Of a DNA stretch of 40,780 nucleotides, positions 32,951-40,780 are shown piece by piece. Each line of letters opens with the position of its first letter. The first letter of the stretch is position 1. The DNA is from Sphingobacteriaceae bacterium. GTDB taxonomy: Bacteria; Bacteroidota; Bacteroidia; B-17B0; Aurantibacillaceae. A program made the position numbers and the translations under genes. The stretch is taken from assembly GCA_947480015.1 (NCBI GenBank), contig CANKBS010000031.1, positions 1-40,780 on the forward strand. The letters are read 5' to 3'. The notes under the pieces are model-generated. The model ran no database searches, was not told where the DNA came from, and saw only the letters and a program-made list of their open reading frames with translations.

Positions 32951-34123
32951 TTAGATCCACTCTTTTTGATTAAACACATGGTTTAAAATGTCCTTTTCTT
33001 TTTGATCAAACACTTTGCCTCTGCGTTCAAAAACTTTGCTAGCTGTTTCAAATAATTTATCCGTACGGTAAGTTTCAAAACCGGTACTTCCACCCCAACT
33101 AAAGTTAGGTATGTAGGTGGCCGGAAAACCACCCCCATAAATGTTCGCAGCCACGCCCGCAACCGTTCCGGTATTTAACATGGTATTGATACCTGTCTTA
33201 GAATGATCGCCCATAATTAAACCACAGAACTGTAAACCGCTATCAACTTGTTTTTTCTGATTGTAATTATAAACTTTAACGTTGCCGTAATTATTTTTTA
33301 AATTGCTGTTATTGGTATCGGCTCCTAAATTACACCACTCGCCAACGACCGAATTTCCTAAAAATCCATCGTGAGCCTTATTAGTATATCCAAAAATAAC
33401 CGAGTTGTTTACTTCCCCGCCCACCTTGCAATGCGGACCAATGGTAGTAGCACCATATATTTTTGCGCCTAATTTTAAAGTACTGTGTTCGCACAAAGCC
33501 AAACCACCACGCACTACCGAACCTTCCATAATCTCGGCATCAATGCCCAGATAAATGGGTCCACTTGTTGTATTTAAAATACAGGCTTCAGCTTTTGCGC
33601 CTTTTTCTAAAAATACTAAGGAACGGTCACCAATAACCGTAACCGTGTTGCTTAATGGCTGAGATGTTCTGTTTTTAGTAACTAACTCAAAATCGGCTTT
33701 TAAGGCCTCCGCATTTTTTTGAAAAATATCCCATACCTGGTTTATTTCCAAAACAGCACCATCAAAAGAAATTTGCTTTAAGGAACTTGTCTGGTGAAGA
33801 TCCGATTTACTGCCACAAAAAGCTATGATTTTATGAGATGAAACTAAAGCATCACCTGACTTTAATTGCTGAATAGCCGTAATTAGTAATTCATTCGGGC
33901 AGTACCGCGAATTAATAAAAACCGATGTGCTTGCATCTATGTAAGGAAATTTAGAACTAAGATAATCCTGTGTAAAATAACTACAAAAAACACCAAGACT
34001 TTTATCCCACTTTTCTTTAATACTTAAAATACCAATTCTAATTTCAGAAACAGGTCTGGTAAAGGTTAAAGGTAGAAAATCTTTCCAGCTAGATGCTTCA
34101 TCAAATAATACAAAATTCATCAA
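32951..34123 (-). CDS. GlmU-like sugar nucleotidyltransferase / acyltransferase family protein
   Basis: A 390-residue protein. The N-terminal about 170 residues resemble a reduced nucleotidyltransferase domain (NFVLFDEASSWKDFLPLTFT, RPVSEIRIGILSIKEKWDKS). From about 190 a left-handed beta-helix of hexapeptide repeats follows (SGPIYLGIDAEIMEGSVVRG, GAKIYGATTIGPHCKVGGEV, VVGEWCNLGADTNNSNLKNN). This is the Bacteroidota GlmU-family type, often annotated as a putative glucose-1-phosphate or GlcNAc-1-P nucleotidyltransferase. The usual GxGxRM pyrophosphorylase loop is not seen, so nucleotidyl transfer activity is uncertain. Its start lies 1 bp from the PorE-like gene stop, so translation is probably coupled. 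Confidence 0.82.
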   Translation of the reverse strand: MMNFVLFDEASSWKDFLPLTFTRPVSEIRIGILSIKEKWDKSLGVFCSYFTQDYLSSKFPYIDASTSVFINSRYCPNELLITAIQQLKSGDALVSSHKIIAFCGSKSDLHQTSSLKQISFDGAVLEINQVWDIFQKNAEALKADFELVTKNRTSQPLSNTVTVIGDRSLVFLEKGAKAEACILNTTSGPIYLGIDAEIMEGSVVRGGLALCEHSTLKLGAKIYGATTIGPHCKVGGEVNNSVIFGYTNKAHDGFLGNSVVGEWCNLGADTNNSNLKNNYGNVKVYNYNQKKQVDSGLQFCGLIMGDHSKTGINTMLNTGTVAGVAANIYGGGFPATYIPNFSWGGSTGFETYRTDKLFETASKVFERRGKVFDQKEKDILNHVFNQKEWI

Positions 34124-34124
34124 A

Positions 34125-36878
34125 TTATCGTTTAATTGGTTTAGTTATTTTAAACTCGGTGCGACGATTAATTTTGTGTTCTTCTTCCGAACACTCAACC
34201 CCATCGTTACATTTGTTTAATAAGCGGGTCTCGCCATAACCCACCGCTTTTAAACGGGTACGTGCAACCCCTTTGTTTACAAGATAATCAACCGCTGTTT
34301 GGGCTCTTCTGCGAGATAATCCCATGTTAAATTCAGAGCTTGACTGAGCATCGGTATGTGAACTAATTTCCATAACCAATTTTGGATACTCAAGCATTGC
34401 GTCGGCGGCTTTATTTAACACAACCTCAGCTTCCGGACTAATTTTATAATCGCCATAAGCATAATAAATATTTTCGACAATGGTAATGGATAATTCTGAC
34501 TCCTCTTCCGGCTCTTCTTTCTCTTTGGTAACCACCTTTTCTTTCACATCTTTGGCTATTTTCTCGGCTTTCAATTTCTTCGCAGCAATATCTTTTTTCA
34601 ACTCCTCCACTTTGAAAGACGGATCTTCCACAACGAATTCACCCATCGAAAATTTATCCACCTCAAGTATTTTAAACACAAACTTCCCTCCGGTTAAATC
34701 AACCACTTTATAAATCCGCCCTTTACTATCAGCAATGAATAAACGGTTTACGCCGGCTAAACTAGGATCGCTTTCATCTGTTTCGAAAATATAATTTTTA
34801 TCGGCATCTAAATTTTTAAAATTAAAGCGTCCACCTGCCATGGTCGTCCATTCTTGAGCATTACTGCCATCCTCATCTTTCACTCTAATTTTTGCATTCA
34901 CAATTGGTTTTTTATCCTGATCGTAAACAAAACCATATATACCCATAACCAAATTCACATCCTCAGCATCCATTTCATCGAGTAAATTTTTATCGGCATT
35001 AAGTACTTTAAAGTAAAATTTATCCTTCCCTTTGTAAATGGTACGAACATCTTTGCCTAATTTATTGGTGAGCGTAATTTTAGTTCCCTCAGCTAATTTC
35101 ACATCGCCTTCTTCAATTTCAACTAAATAGTTTTGATCAGATGGAATGTTACGAAAAGCAAAGGCTCCGTATTCGTTAGTAGTAGCTTCTTCCACCACAT
35201 CACCAAAATCATTTACCAGTTTTAATTTTGCATTTACCAAAGGTTTTGAGCCATCGCCGGCTTTTAAAGTACCTGCAAATATCAGGTCGTCTTCGGTAAA
35301 CAAGTCAGGTAAACCATTGGGGTCGATTGGCAAATTTCTAAAAGCGAATTTATTATCCTTGTATTTACCAGTTACACGATGAATGACAGAATCTTTATCC
35401 GCTAAATAATAACGGGCTTTACCAACTAATTCAGGGTCTTCCTCACTAATAACCGCCATGTATTTTTTATCGCCATCTAAGTTCTTGAAGGCAAAGAAAC
35501 CTTTTGCATCGGTATAGGTACTATCCATTACATTGCCCTGCTCATCCAATAACATCACCTTTTTACCTTTGGCAAAATCTCTTAAATTTTCGGTTAACAA
35601 AATATTTCCCGAAACAACCAAGGATTTACTTTTAAATTCGTAAAAATAAATATCATCGTTACCCCTACCGCCCGCACGGTTGGAAGAAAAATAACCCATG
35701 GAGTCATTTAAAAAAGTAATACCGAAATCATCGGTACTGCTATTCAAATTTAAGCCCTCATTACGTTGTAGGATCCACTTTGAACTCACCATTTTTGCGG
35801 AATAGATATCTAACCCACCATAACCCGGTAAACCGTTAGAGGAGAAAAACAAAGTGCCGTCTTTACGAATAGTAGGAAACATTTCATCTCCGCTGGTATT
35901 AATATCAGGACCTAAATTAACAGGGGGGCCCCAGCTACCACCTTCTTGTTTACTCATGTAAATATCTTTTCCACCATATCCTCCCGGCATATCGCTCGTA
36001 AAATAAAGTATTTGGCCATCGGCACTAATACTTGGATGCCCTATCGAATAATCGGCATTATTTAATGAAATAGGTTTAATGTTTTTCCAGTTTCTGTTTT
36101 GACCGGTAGAAGTATAAATTTGTGAACGGTTCACATAACCTTTCTTATCAACATAATTAACACGTGTAAAATAAAGGGTTTTTCCGTCTTCTGTTAAAGA
36201 ACCAGGACCATCATGGTAATCGGTATTTATTTTTTTAGAAAATGTTTTTGATTTTTTTAAATCGGTACCATTCAAATCAGAAACGTACATGTTTAAAAAG
36301 GGTTCACCATTGTAATCGTTCACTTCATAATTAATAAAATCAAACGATTCTCTTTCGGCAATAAACATTACCCGTTTATCGGTTACATAAGGTGAAAATT
36401 CAGCTTTCTCGGTATTAATCGCGTCCATATTTTTAATACTGTATTCAATGGGACGCGACAAGTAATATTTTATTTCTTTACAAAATTTTAAAGCATTAGC
36501 CACCGCCTGATCACCGGGATTTAATTTTAAATAATTGGCATACTGTTCAGCAGCTTCTTCATATTTATAATTAGCTTTTAAAATCTGAGCATAATTAATA
36601 TAAGCTTCCTTAGGCGAATCTGGATTTAATTCTAGTAACTTCTGGTAAGCATCCTCAGCTCTGATATAATTATTTATGAGCTTATAGCTATTGCCCAATT
36701 TAAGCAACGCTTCCTGTTTTTTATCGGCACTTTTTGATCGGATTTCTTTTTTATAAAAAGGTATCGCTTTAATATATTCGCCGTTCTCAAAAAACTTATC
36801 TCCTTTACTCATTTGCCCTAGGGAGGCGAGACTGAGTGAAAGAATAAAAGCTAGGCTATAAATGTGTTTATGAATCAT
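34125..36878 (-). CDS. PorE-like OmpA-family protein (TPR, beta-propeller, CRD, OmpA)
   Basis: A 917-residue protein with a signal peptide (LAFILSLSLASLGQ) and four modules. Residues 25-130 are TPR-like (GEYIKAIPFYKKEIR, YIRAEDAYQKLLELNPDSP). About 160-420 is a PD40/WD40-like propeller (GHPSISADGQILYFTSDMPG, ISGDEMFPTIRKDGTLFFSS). About 420-770 holds repeated carboxypeptidase-regulatory-like units (DAKGFFAFKNLDGDKKYM, NEYGAFAFRNIPSDQNYL, GGRFNFKNLDADKNYIFE). Residues 795-917 are OmpA with LVMEISSHTDAQSSSEFNMG and LSRRRAQTAVDYLVNKGVAR. This layout equals PorE-type T9SS accessory proteins that link outer membrane and peptidoglycan. It follows the PorP/SprF-like gene after 8 bp. Confidence 0.88.
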   Translation of the reverse strand: MIHKHIYSLAFILSLSLASLGQMSKGDKFFENGEYIKAIPFYKKEIRSKSADKKQEALLKLGNSYKLINNYIRAEDAYQKLLELNPDSPKEAYINYAQILKANYKYEEAAEQYANYLKLNPGDQAVANALKFCKEIKYYLSRPIEYSIKNMDAINTEKAEFSPYVTDKRVMFIAERESFDFINYEVNDYNGEPFLNMYVSDLNGTDLKKSKTFSKKINTDYHDGPGSLTEDGKTLYFTRVNYVDKKGYVNRSQIYTSTGQNRNWKNIKPISLNNADYSIGHPSISADGQILYFTSDMPGGYGGKDIYMSKQEGGSWGPPVNLGPDINTSGDEMFPTIRKDGTLFFSSNGLPGYGGLDIYSAKMVSSKWILQRNEGLNLNSSTDDFGITFLNDSMGYFSSNRAGGRGNDDIYFYEFKSKSLVVSGNILLTENLRDFAKGKKVMLLDEQGNVMDSTYTDAKGFFAFKNLDGDKKYMAVISEEDPELVGKARYYLADKDSVIHRVTGKYKDNKFAFRNLPIDPNGLPDLFTEDDLIFAGTLKAGDGSKPLVNAKLKLVNDFGDVVEEATTNEYGAFAFRNIPSDQNYLVEIEEGDVKLAEGTKITLTNKLGKDVRTIYKGKDKFYFKVLNADKNLLDEMDAEDVNLVMGIYGFVYDQDKKPIVNAKIRVKDEDGSNAQEWTTMAGGRFNFKNLDADKNYIFETDESDPSLAGVNRLFIADSKGRIYKVVDLTGGKFVFKILEVDKFSMGEFVVEDPSFKVEELKKDIAAKKLKAEKIAKDVKEKVVTKEKEEPEEESELSITIVENIYYAYGDYKISPEAEVVLNKAADAMLEYPKLVMEISSHTDAQSSSEFNMGLSRRRAQTAVDYLVNKGVARTRLKAVGYGETRLLNKCNDGVECSEEEHKINRRTEFKITKPIKR

Positions 36879-36886
36879 AGTATAAC

Positions 36887-37813
36887 TTATAAAAATCTTG
36901 GATTAATTATTTTTGATTTAGATCCTGCAATGTCAAAACCAATCATGCCTTCAAAGCTTGGCCCCAAGCGTGTGGCGTTTTTTAAACCGGTATCATAAGA
37001 TAAGCCTACACGAAATTGGTTGGTAATGTAATAAGAGATGAGTCCACCCGGACCATAACCATAGCGGTAAAAAGCACCAAACCACATTTTTTTATACAAA
37101 AAGAAATTGGCATTCACATCCATACTCATGCTATTGCCAACTGATTTTACAAGAATGGTTGGAGCAAATACCAGGTCCTTATCCAATACAAACGAATAAC
37201 CCGCTGTTAGAAACATATGCGTGCCTAAACGATAAGAAAACTTTCCAAGCAAAGCATTATCTGCCGTGTAAGAGTATACCGTAGGTGTATTAATATGGGT
37301 AGCGCTAAAACCAATAAAAAATGATTTTGCTTTTAGGTACAAACCACCATTAATATCGAGCGTTCCTTTATTTATGGAAGATAAAAGTTGAGTAGGCACT
37401 TCCGCTTCCTTAAAACCAATTTTATCGAAATTAAACTGATAACGATTATATCCGGCGTTTAAGCCAAAAGATAAATGCATTTTAGGGCTTAGTTTTAAAA
37501 TGTAGGCAAAGTTACCGTAAACACTGGTCACGTTGCGCGGCCCCATCATATCATTAACTAAGGTTAAACCCAAACCAATATTTTTATTTAAGACAGGACC
37601 ATGCACACTGGCACAGGTGGTTTTAGGTGCGCCATCAAAACCTACCCATTGTTGGCGGTTAGAGGCCACAGCCGAAATACCATCACGCGAACCAGCATAG
37701 GCAGGATTAATGACCATTTGATTAAACTGGTAAAGGTTATATTGCGGATCCTGTTGTGCTTCCATTCCATTGGAAAGAAAAACAGCGCTTAATATCATTA
37801 TGATTTTTTTCAT
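36887..37813 (-). CDS. PorP/SprF-like type IX secretion membrane protein
   Basis: A 308-residue outer-membrane protein with a signal peptide (IIMILSAVFLSNGMEAQ). The start of the mature part, DPQYNLYQFNQMVINPAYAG, and SRDGISAVASNRQQWVGFDG are the signature of the PorP/SprF family. Beta strands follow (LGLTLVNDMMGPRNVTSVYG, FSYRLGTHMFLTAGYSFVLD). Members anchor type B (CHU_C) cargo after T9SS secretion, and many genomes carry several, each beside its cargo. Here the neighbour (6 bp upstream) is a CHU_C protein, which fits that pairing. Confidence 0.93.
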   Translation of the reverse strand: MKKIIMILSAVFLSNGMEAQQDPQYNLYQFNQMVINPAYAGSRDGISAVASNRQQWVGFDGAPKTTCASVHGPVLNKNIGLGLTLVNDMMGPRNVTSVYGNFAYILKLSPKMHLSFGLNAGYNRYQFNFDKIGFKEAEVPTQLLSSINKGTLDINGGLYLKAKSFFIGFSATHINTPTVYSYTADNALLGKFSYRLGTHMFLTAGYSFVLDKDLVFAPTILVKSVGNSMSMDVNANFFLYKKMWFGAFYRYGYGPGGLISYYITNQFRVGLSYDTGLKNATRLGPSFEGMIGFDIAGSKSKIINPRFL

Positions 37814-37819
37814 CCTTCG

Positions 37820-38338
37820 TTAGTTTTTTATTACTTCAACCCAACCCTTCATTGGTTTAGAACCATTGCCTAAATCAACAATATAAAAGTAAGTACTCGA
37901 AACCAGTTTATCTAACATATCTGAAGCCGGCCATGAACGGGCTTTATTATCGTATAATTTGACATCAAACAATTGTTCTCCCCAACGATTAAAAATGGTA
38001 ACCCGGTTGTTCGGAAACTCACTAATACCGTCAATGGTAAACACATCATTCAGCCCATCTCCATTTGGTGTTACCCCACTCCATACATGAATGATGGTAG
38101 GAATAAGATCGGTTTGAGAAATAATCTCAGGTTGCAAAAAACCCTGCGTTAACATCACAGCTCCATTTACCAGAGTTTCAGTAAACGGTTCGCCAATGTT
38201 GTCGGTAATCCAAATGCCAGTTGTACCAACCTGGCGGTGGTCGCCGGCCGCATTGAAAACCTGTGGACTAATAGTAGGCGCCTGACTGAAGAGTTTGACG
38301 CTGACTATTAGGAGTGTTATTAAAATCAGTTTTTTCAT
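37820..38338 (-). CDS. Small secreted protein with T9SS type B (CHU_C) C-terminal domain
   Basis: A 172-residue protein with a signal peptide (KKLILITLLIVSVKLFSQA) and a first part of about 60 residues ending TQGFLQPE. It then has the gliding-motility-associated C-terminal domain: WSGVTPNGDGLNDVFTIDGI, NNRVTIFNRWGEQLFDVKLY, and the end ..GNGSKPMKGWVEVIKN. The domain covers nearly all of the mature protein, so there is no large cargo. It may be a structural partner or signal-only protein for the neighbouring surface proteins. It precedes the PorP/SprF-like gene by 6 bp. Confidence 0.9.
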   Translation of the reverse strand: MKKLILITLLIVSVKLFSQAPTISPQVFNAAGDHRQVGTTGIWITDNIGEPFTETLVNGAVMLTQGFLQPEIISQTDLIPTIIHVWSGVTPNGDGLNDVFTIDGISEFPNNRVTIFNRWGEQLFDVKLYDNKARSWPASDMLDKLVSSTYFYIVDLGNGSKPMKGWVEVIKN

Positions 38339-38463
38339 GTTATATTTTCTTCCTTATTTTATGTTTACCTTGAAATATTCGTTGTGTATCTAACTAGTAT
38401 AGTTAAAACAATTTCATACGTCACCTTTAGCTATTCTTTTATTTCGTTCAATTTCACATTCTT

Positions 38464-40780
38464 TTAGTATAATCTAAATCCACTGAAGTACGTATAATTG
38501 TTACCTGAAACATAAGTACTTGTAGAAGCTAAAGTAAATTGAACCACCCAAACAGTAATCACATCACCGGCAGCAAGTGGCACAGTAACACCTATTTCAT
38601 TTGAATGATAATTTGCATTCGTTGCCTCCATTTTATACTTATATGACACCCCATTTTTATAAATAGCAACAAATGAATGGTACCCGGCCGACATGCCGGA
38701 AGACCAGGAAACTGTAGCATCAAAATGATAAACACCTGTAGTGGGCGCTACATATGCATTGGTTGCAAAATCACTTCCACTATCTAGCTCCTCTGCACCA
38801 AATGCAATCTGAGTCCAGGTACTAGCCAAAATGGTTTGACCTACCGTTGAATAGGCATGAAAACCTGTGTTCCTTGTGTTGTCCTTCCAAGTTGCATTAC
38901 CCGATGCGTCAGAAACTAAAACTTTATCCGCACCTTGTGTTCCATCAACGAGACGGGTTGAGCCGTTCACATGTAACGAAGCGCTTGGCGCTGTAGTGCC
39001 AATACCCACATGACCACCCATAAACACACCTGAATTGGAAACTCCTGCGAAACCTGCGTAAGTGGTAGGAGAACCCAAAGTACCTTGAGTTGCCACTACC
39101 CCATAGCCTCCTGCACCAACTCCGGTTGCATTACCCCACACGCCAATATTAGCACCAAAAGGATTATTATTGTGATAACCTGCTAAAAAGGCCTGCCCAT
39201 AAATTGTAGTACCCGCAGAGGTACCAATACTATTTGATTCAGCATAAATGGCTGAACCGGTATTTGAACCTTGATAAAAAGAAGATTGACCCTGTAAATT
39301 TGTAATCACAGCCGTACCCGGTGAAACTTCGAATTTATTAGTCGGCGCATTCGTACCAATGCCAACTCTACCTGTTTCATCAATTCTCATTTGTTCATTG
39401 AGTGTTGTACCATTATGAGTACTAAACGCCAAAACACCCATGGCTGTTGATCCTGCTCTGAACGCAGCAATTCTTGCGATATTGGCCGAAGGAGGTGTGC
39501 CGTTTACCGAGTTAAAATCTATTCTACCAATTGCAGTAGTGCCGCCAATTGAAGCGCCTTCAATTTCGATGGCAGATGTTGCATTGGTATAAACACTTCC
39601 TGAACTAACGGTTAAATAACGCGAAGAACCGGTATTAATTCCCGGGCTAAGAGTTCCAATAGCTAAGTTGCCACCCATATAAGCATTGTTTGGCGAATAT
39701 AACCCCCAAAAATTACTATTTATATCTCTGAATGATAAGGCCCCAAAGGTGGAGGCTGAACTAAACTCAGCTCCAATTACTGCGGCAGAATTTGGAAAAT
39801 CCATATAACTGTAACCTGCTACTCCAGAAGTGAAATTATTACCCCAATTGGTTGCACCTTTCACTCCGGCATCAACACCTAAATAAGACCAGCTGGATCC
39901 TCCACTGGCTGCAACACCCGATACTCCTAATCTATAACCTTGAATTGCCGATTTTCCAGGTCCATAATCACCCAAAATTCGCATGGCATACGCATTCGTT
40001 AATGGGTCAGGAGTTGTGTTTAAACCAACAAAACCCGATGCGTTGATCATCATACGATTAGTATTATTTGTTCTAAAAGTCAATCCCTGTCCGTCGGTTG
40101 TTCCAACAAAACTGGTTAAGGAGTTCGTTCCAACGTTACCTCCCAATGACCAGGTATTGGCAGCAATAGCAGATATGGTATAACTAGGGCCACCGGTAAC
40201 CGTAATTCCCGCGCCTGCATTAATGGTATTACTCACCGGAGAGTTAATAGTATAATTCGGATACAAACCAGTAATGGTTGTAACACCACTTCCTGTGGAG
40301 AAAACTGGGGATGGAACACCCACCAAATAATTTGGCCCTGCTGATACTGTTGCTATGCCAGCCGCTAATACAGTAGGAGCCGGCGGTACATTAATATTAA
40401 ATGAATTTGTACCTACCGAGGTAACACCAACTGCACCTGCTGTTGAAGTAACTGCCACCGAAGTTTGTGCCACGGTTACGTTAAATGTATTGGTACCTGC
40501 CGAGGTTACAACGGCAACACCTGTTCCGGTTACGGAAGTTTGAACAGTTGCAGGTGGAATATTAATATTAAATGAGTTCGTGCCTGCAGAAGTAATACCT
40601 GCTACTCCGGCTGTAGAAGTTACAGCTACAGAGGTTTGTGCAACAGTGATATTAAATGTATTGGTACCTGCCGAGGTTACAACGGCAACACCTGTTCCGG
40701 TTACGGAAGTTTGAACAGTTGCAGGTGGAATATTAATATTAAATGAGTTCGTGCCTGCAGAAGTAATACCTGCTACTCCG
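38464..40780 (-). CDS. Tail-fibre-like repeat protein with C1q-like C-terminus (5' end beyond the window)
   Basis: The frame ends at 38464 and is open to the window edge; the GTG near 40473 is only an internal codon, so the gene is longer than seen. From the visible N-terminal side there are tandem units rich in Thr/Val/Ala (VTGTGVAVVTSAGTNTFNVT), with a 171-bp (57-codon) period, the last two copies being identical where both are visible. A long stretch of tail-fibre-like motifs follows (RIDETGRVGIGTNAPTNKFE, HVGIGTTAPSASLHVNGSTR). The last about 140 residues form a C1q/TNF-like jelly roll (FHAYSTVGQTILASTWTQIA, VAPTTGVYHFDATVSW, NYTYFSGFRLY). Likely a large surface fibre; no T9SS domain is on its own C-terminus. 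Confidence 0.75.
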   Translation of the reverse strand, partial: GVAGITSAGTNSFNINIPPATVQTSVTGTGVAVVTSAGTNTFNITVAQTSVAVTSTAGVAGITSAGTNSFNINIPPATVQTSVTGTGVAVVTSAGTNTFNVTVAQTSVAVTSTAGAVGVTSVGTNSFNINVPPAPTVLAAGIATVSAGPNYLVGVPSPVFSTGSGVTTITGLYPNYTINSPVSNTINAGAGITVTGGPSYTISAIAANTWSLGGNVGTNSLTSFVGTTDGQGLTFRTNNTNRMMINASGFVGLNTTPDPLTNAYAMRILGDYGPGKSAIQGYRLGVSGVAASGGSSWSYLGVDAGVKGATNWGNNFTSGVAGYSYMDFPNSAAVIGAEFSSASTFGALSFRDINSNFWGLYSPNNAYMGGNLAIGTLSPGINTGSSRYLTVSSGSVYTNATSAIEIEGASIGGTTAIGRIDFNSVNGTPPSANIARIAAFRAGSTAMGVLAFSTHNGTTLNEQMRIDETGRVGIGTNAPTNKFEVSPGTAVITNLQGQSSFYQGSNTGSAIYAESNSIGTSAGTTIYGQAFLAGYHNNNPFGANIGVWGNATGVGAGGYGVVATQGTLGSPTTYAGFAGVSNSGVFMGGHVGIGTTAPSASLHVNGSTRLVDGTQGADKVLVSDASGNATWKDNTRNTGFHAYSTVGQTILASTWTQIAFGAEELDSGSDFATNAYVAPTTGVYHFDATVSWSSGMSAGYHSFVAIYKNGVSYKYKMEATNANYHSNEIGVTVPLAAGDVITVWVVQFTLASTSTYVSGNNYTYFSGFRLY
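40399..40780 (-). repeat. 171-bp tandem repeats within the tail-fibre-like gene
   Basis: The segment from 40490 to 40609 recurs without change at 40661-40780, a period of 171 bp or 57 codons; a more diverged copy lies at about 40399-40489. The identity, including third codon positions, suggests recent expansion or gene conversion. The array continues past the window. Confidence 0.85.

Noticed and set aside
40471-40473. GTG as start of the tail-fibre-like gene
   Set aside because: The frame stays open with the same repeats up to the window edge, so it is internal.

Overview
The window reads as chromosomal DNA of a member of the Bacteroidota. The signs are AT-rich genes, TAnnTTTG-type -7 boxes close to start codons, a T9SS type B (CHU_C) sorting domain beside a PorP/SprF-like protein and a PorE-like OmpA protein, an archaeal-type ProS, and spacers full of palindromic repeats. 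I would not name a genus.

Layout. 1-1935: edge of an integrated element, made of a truncated IS3-like end, a small excisionase-like HTH gene, a tyrosine recombinase, and a tRNA-Glu(UUC) whose 3' end faces the integrase; the element would extend left of the window. 1936-3851: repeat-dense spacer with one plausible 49-residue ORF. 3852-10710: housekeeping genes, all leftward (HEAT-like protein plus MgtE; YggS plus an EamA transporter; SerA plus a DUF1015 protein). 10784-13664: a lipoprotein and an outer-membrane protein as a leftward pair. 13809-16015: proS and a conserved hypothetical. 16378-18189: an acyl-CoA thioesterase and a glycosyltransferase, divergent.

18720-24426 is the standout: three rightward genes with the order and features of an MksF-MksE-MksB / JetA-JetB-JetC condensin-like complex (kleisin-like, KITE-like, and a 1227-residue SMC-like ATPase with Walker A and B and an unusual signature motif). 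No JetD/MksG nuclease subunit is next to it. It is followed by a terminator and a frameshifted ORF6N gene with two copies of a perfect 21-bp palindrome.

25495-32378: a degenerate receiver-domain protein, an S33 peptidase-like hydrolase, NhaD, two small unknowns, a lipoprotein with a DUF1566-like domain, and argS. 32951-40780: a leftward cluster of a tail-fibre-like repeat protein (5' end outside the window), a small CHU_C protein, a PorP/SprF-like protein, a PorE-like protein and a GlmU-like nucleotidyltransferase. It looks like a T9SS-linked surface module.

Spacers carry at least three non-coding repeat families. One pair of copies (2471 and 3471) shows compensatory changes in several stems, and one family has a roughly 340-370 bp composite copy at 6143-6480 and, inverted, at 32509-32885. 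These repeats and the JetD-less SMC operon are the parts most worth follow-up.
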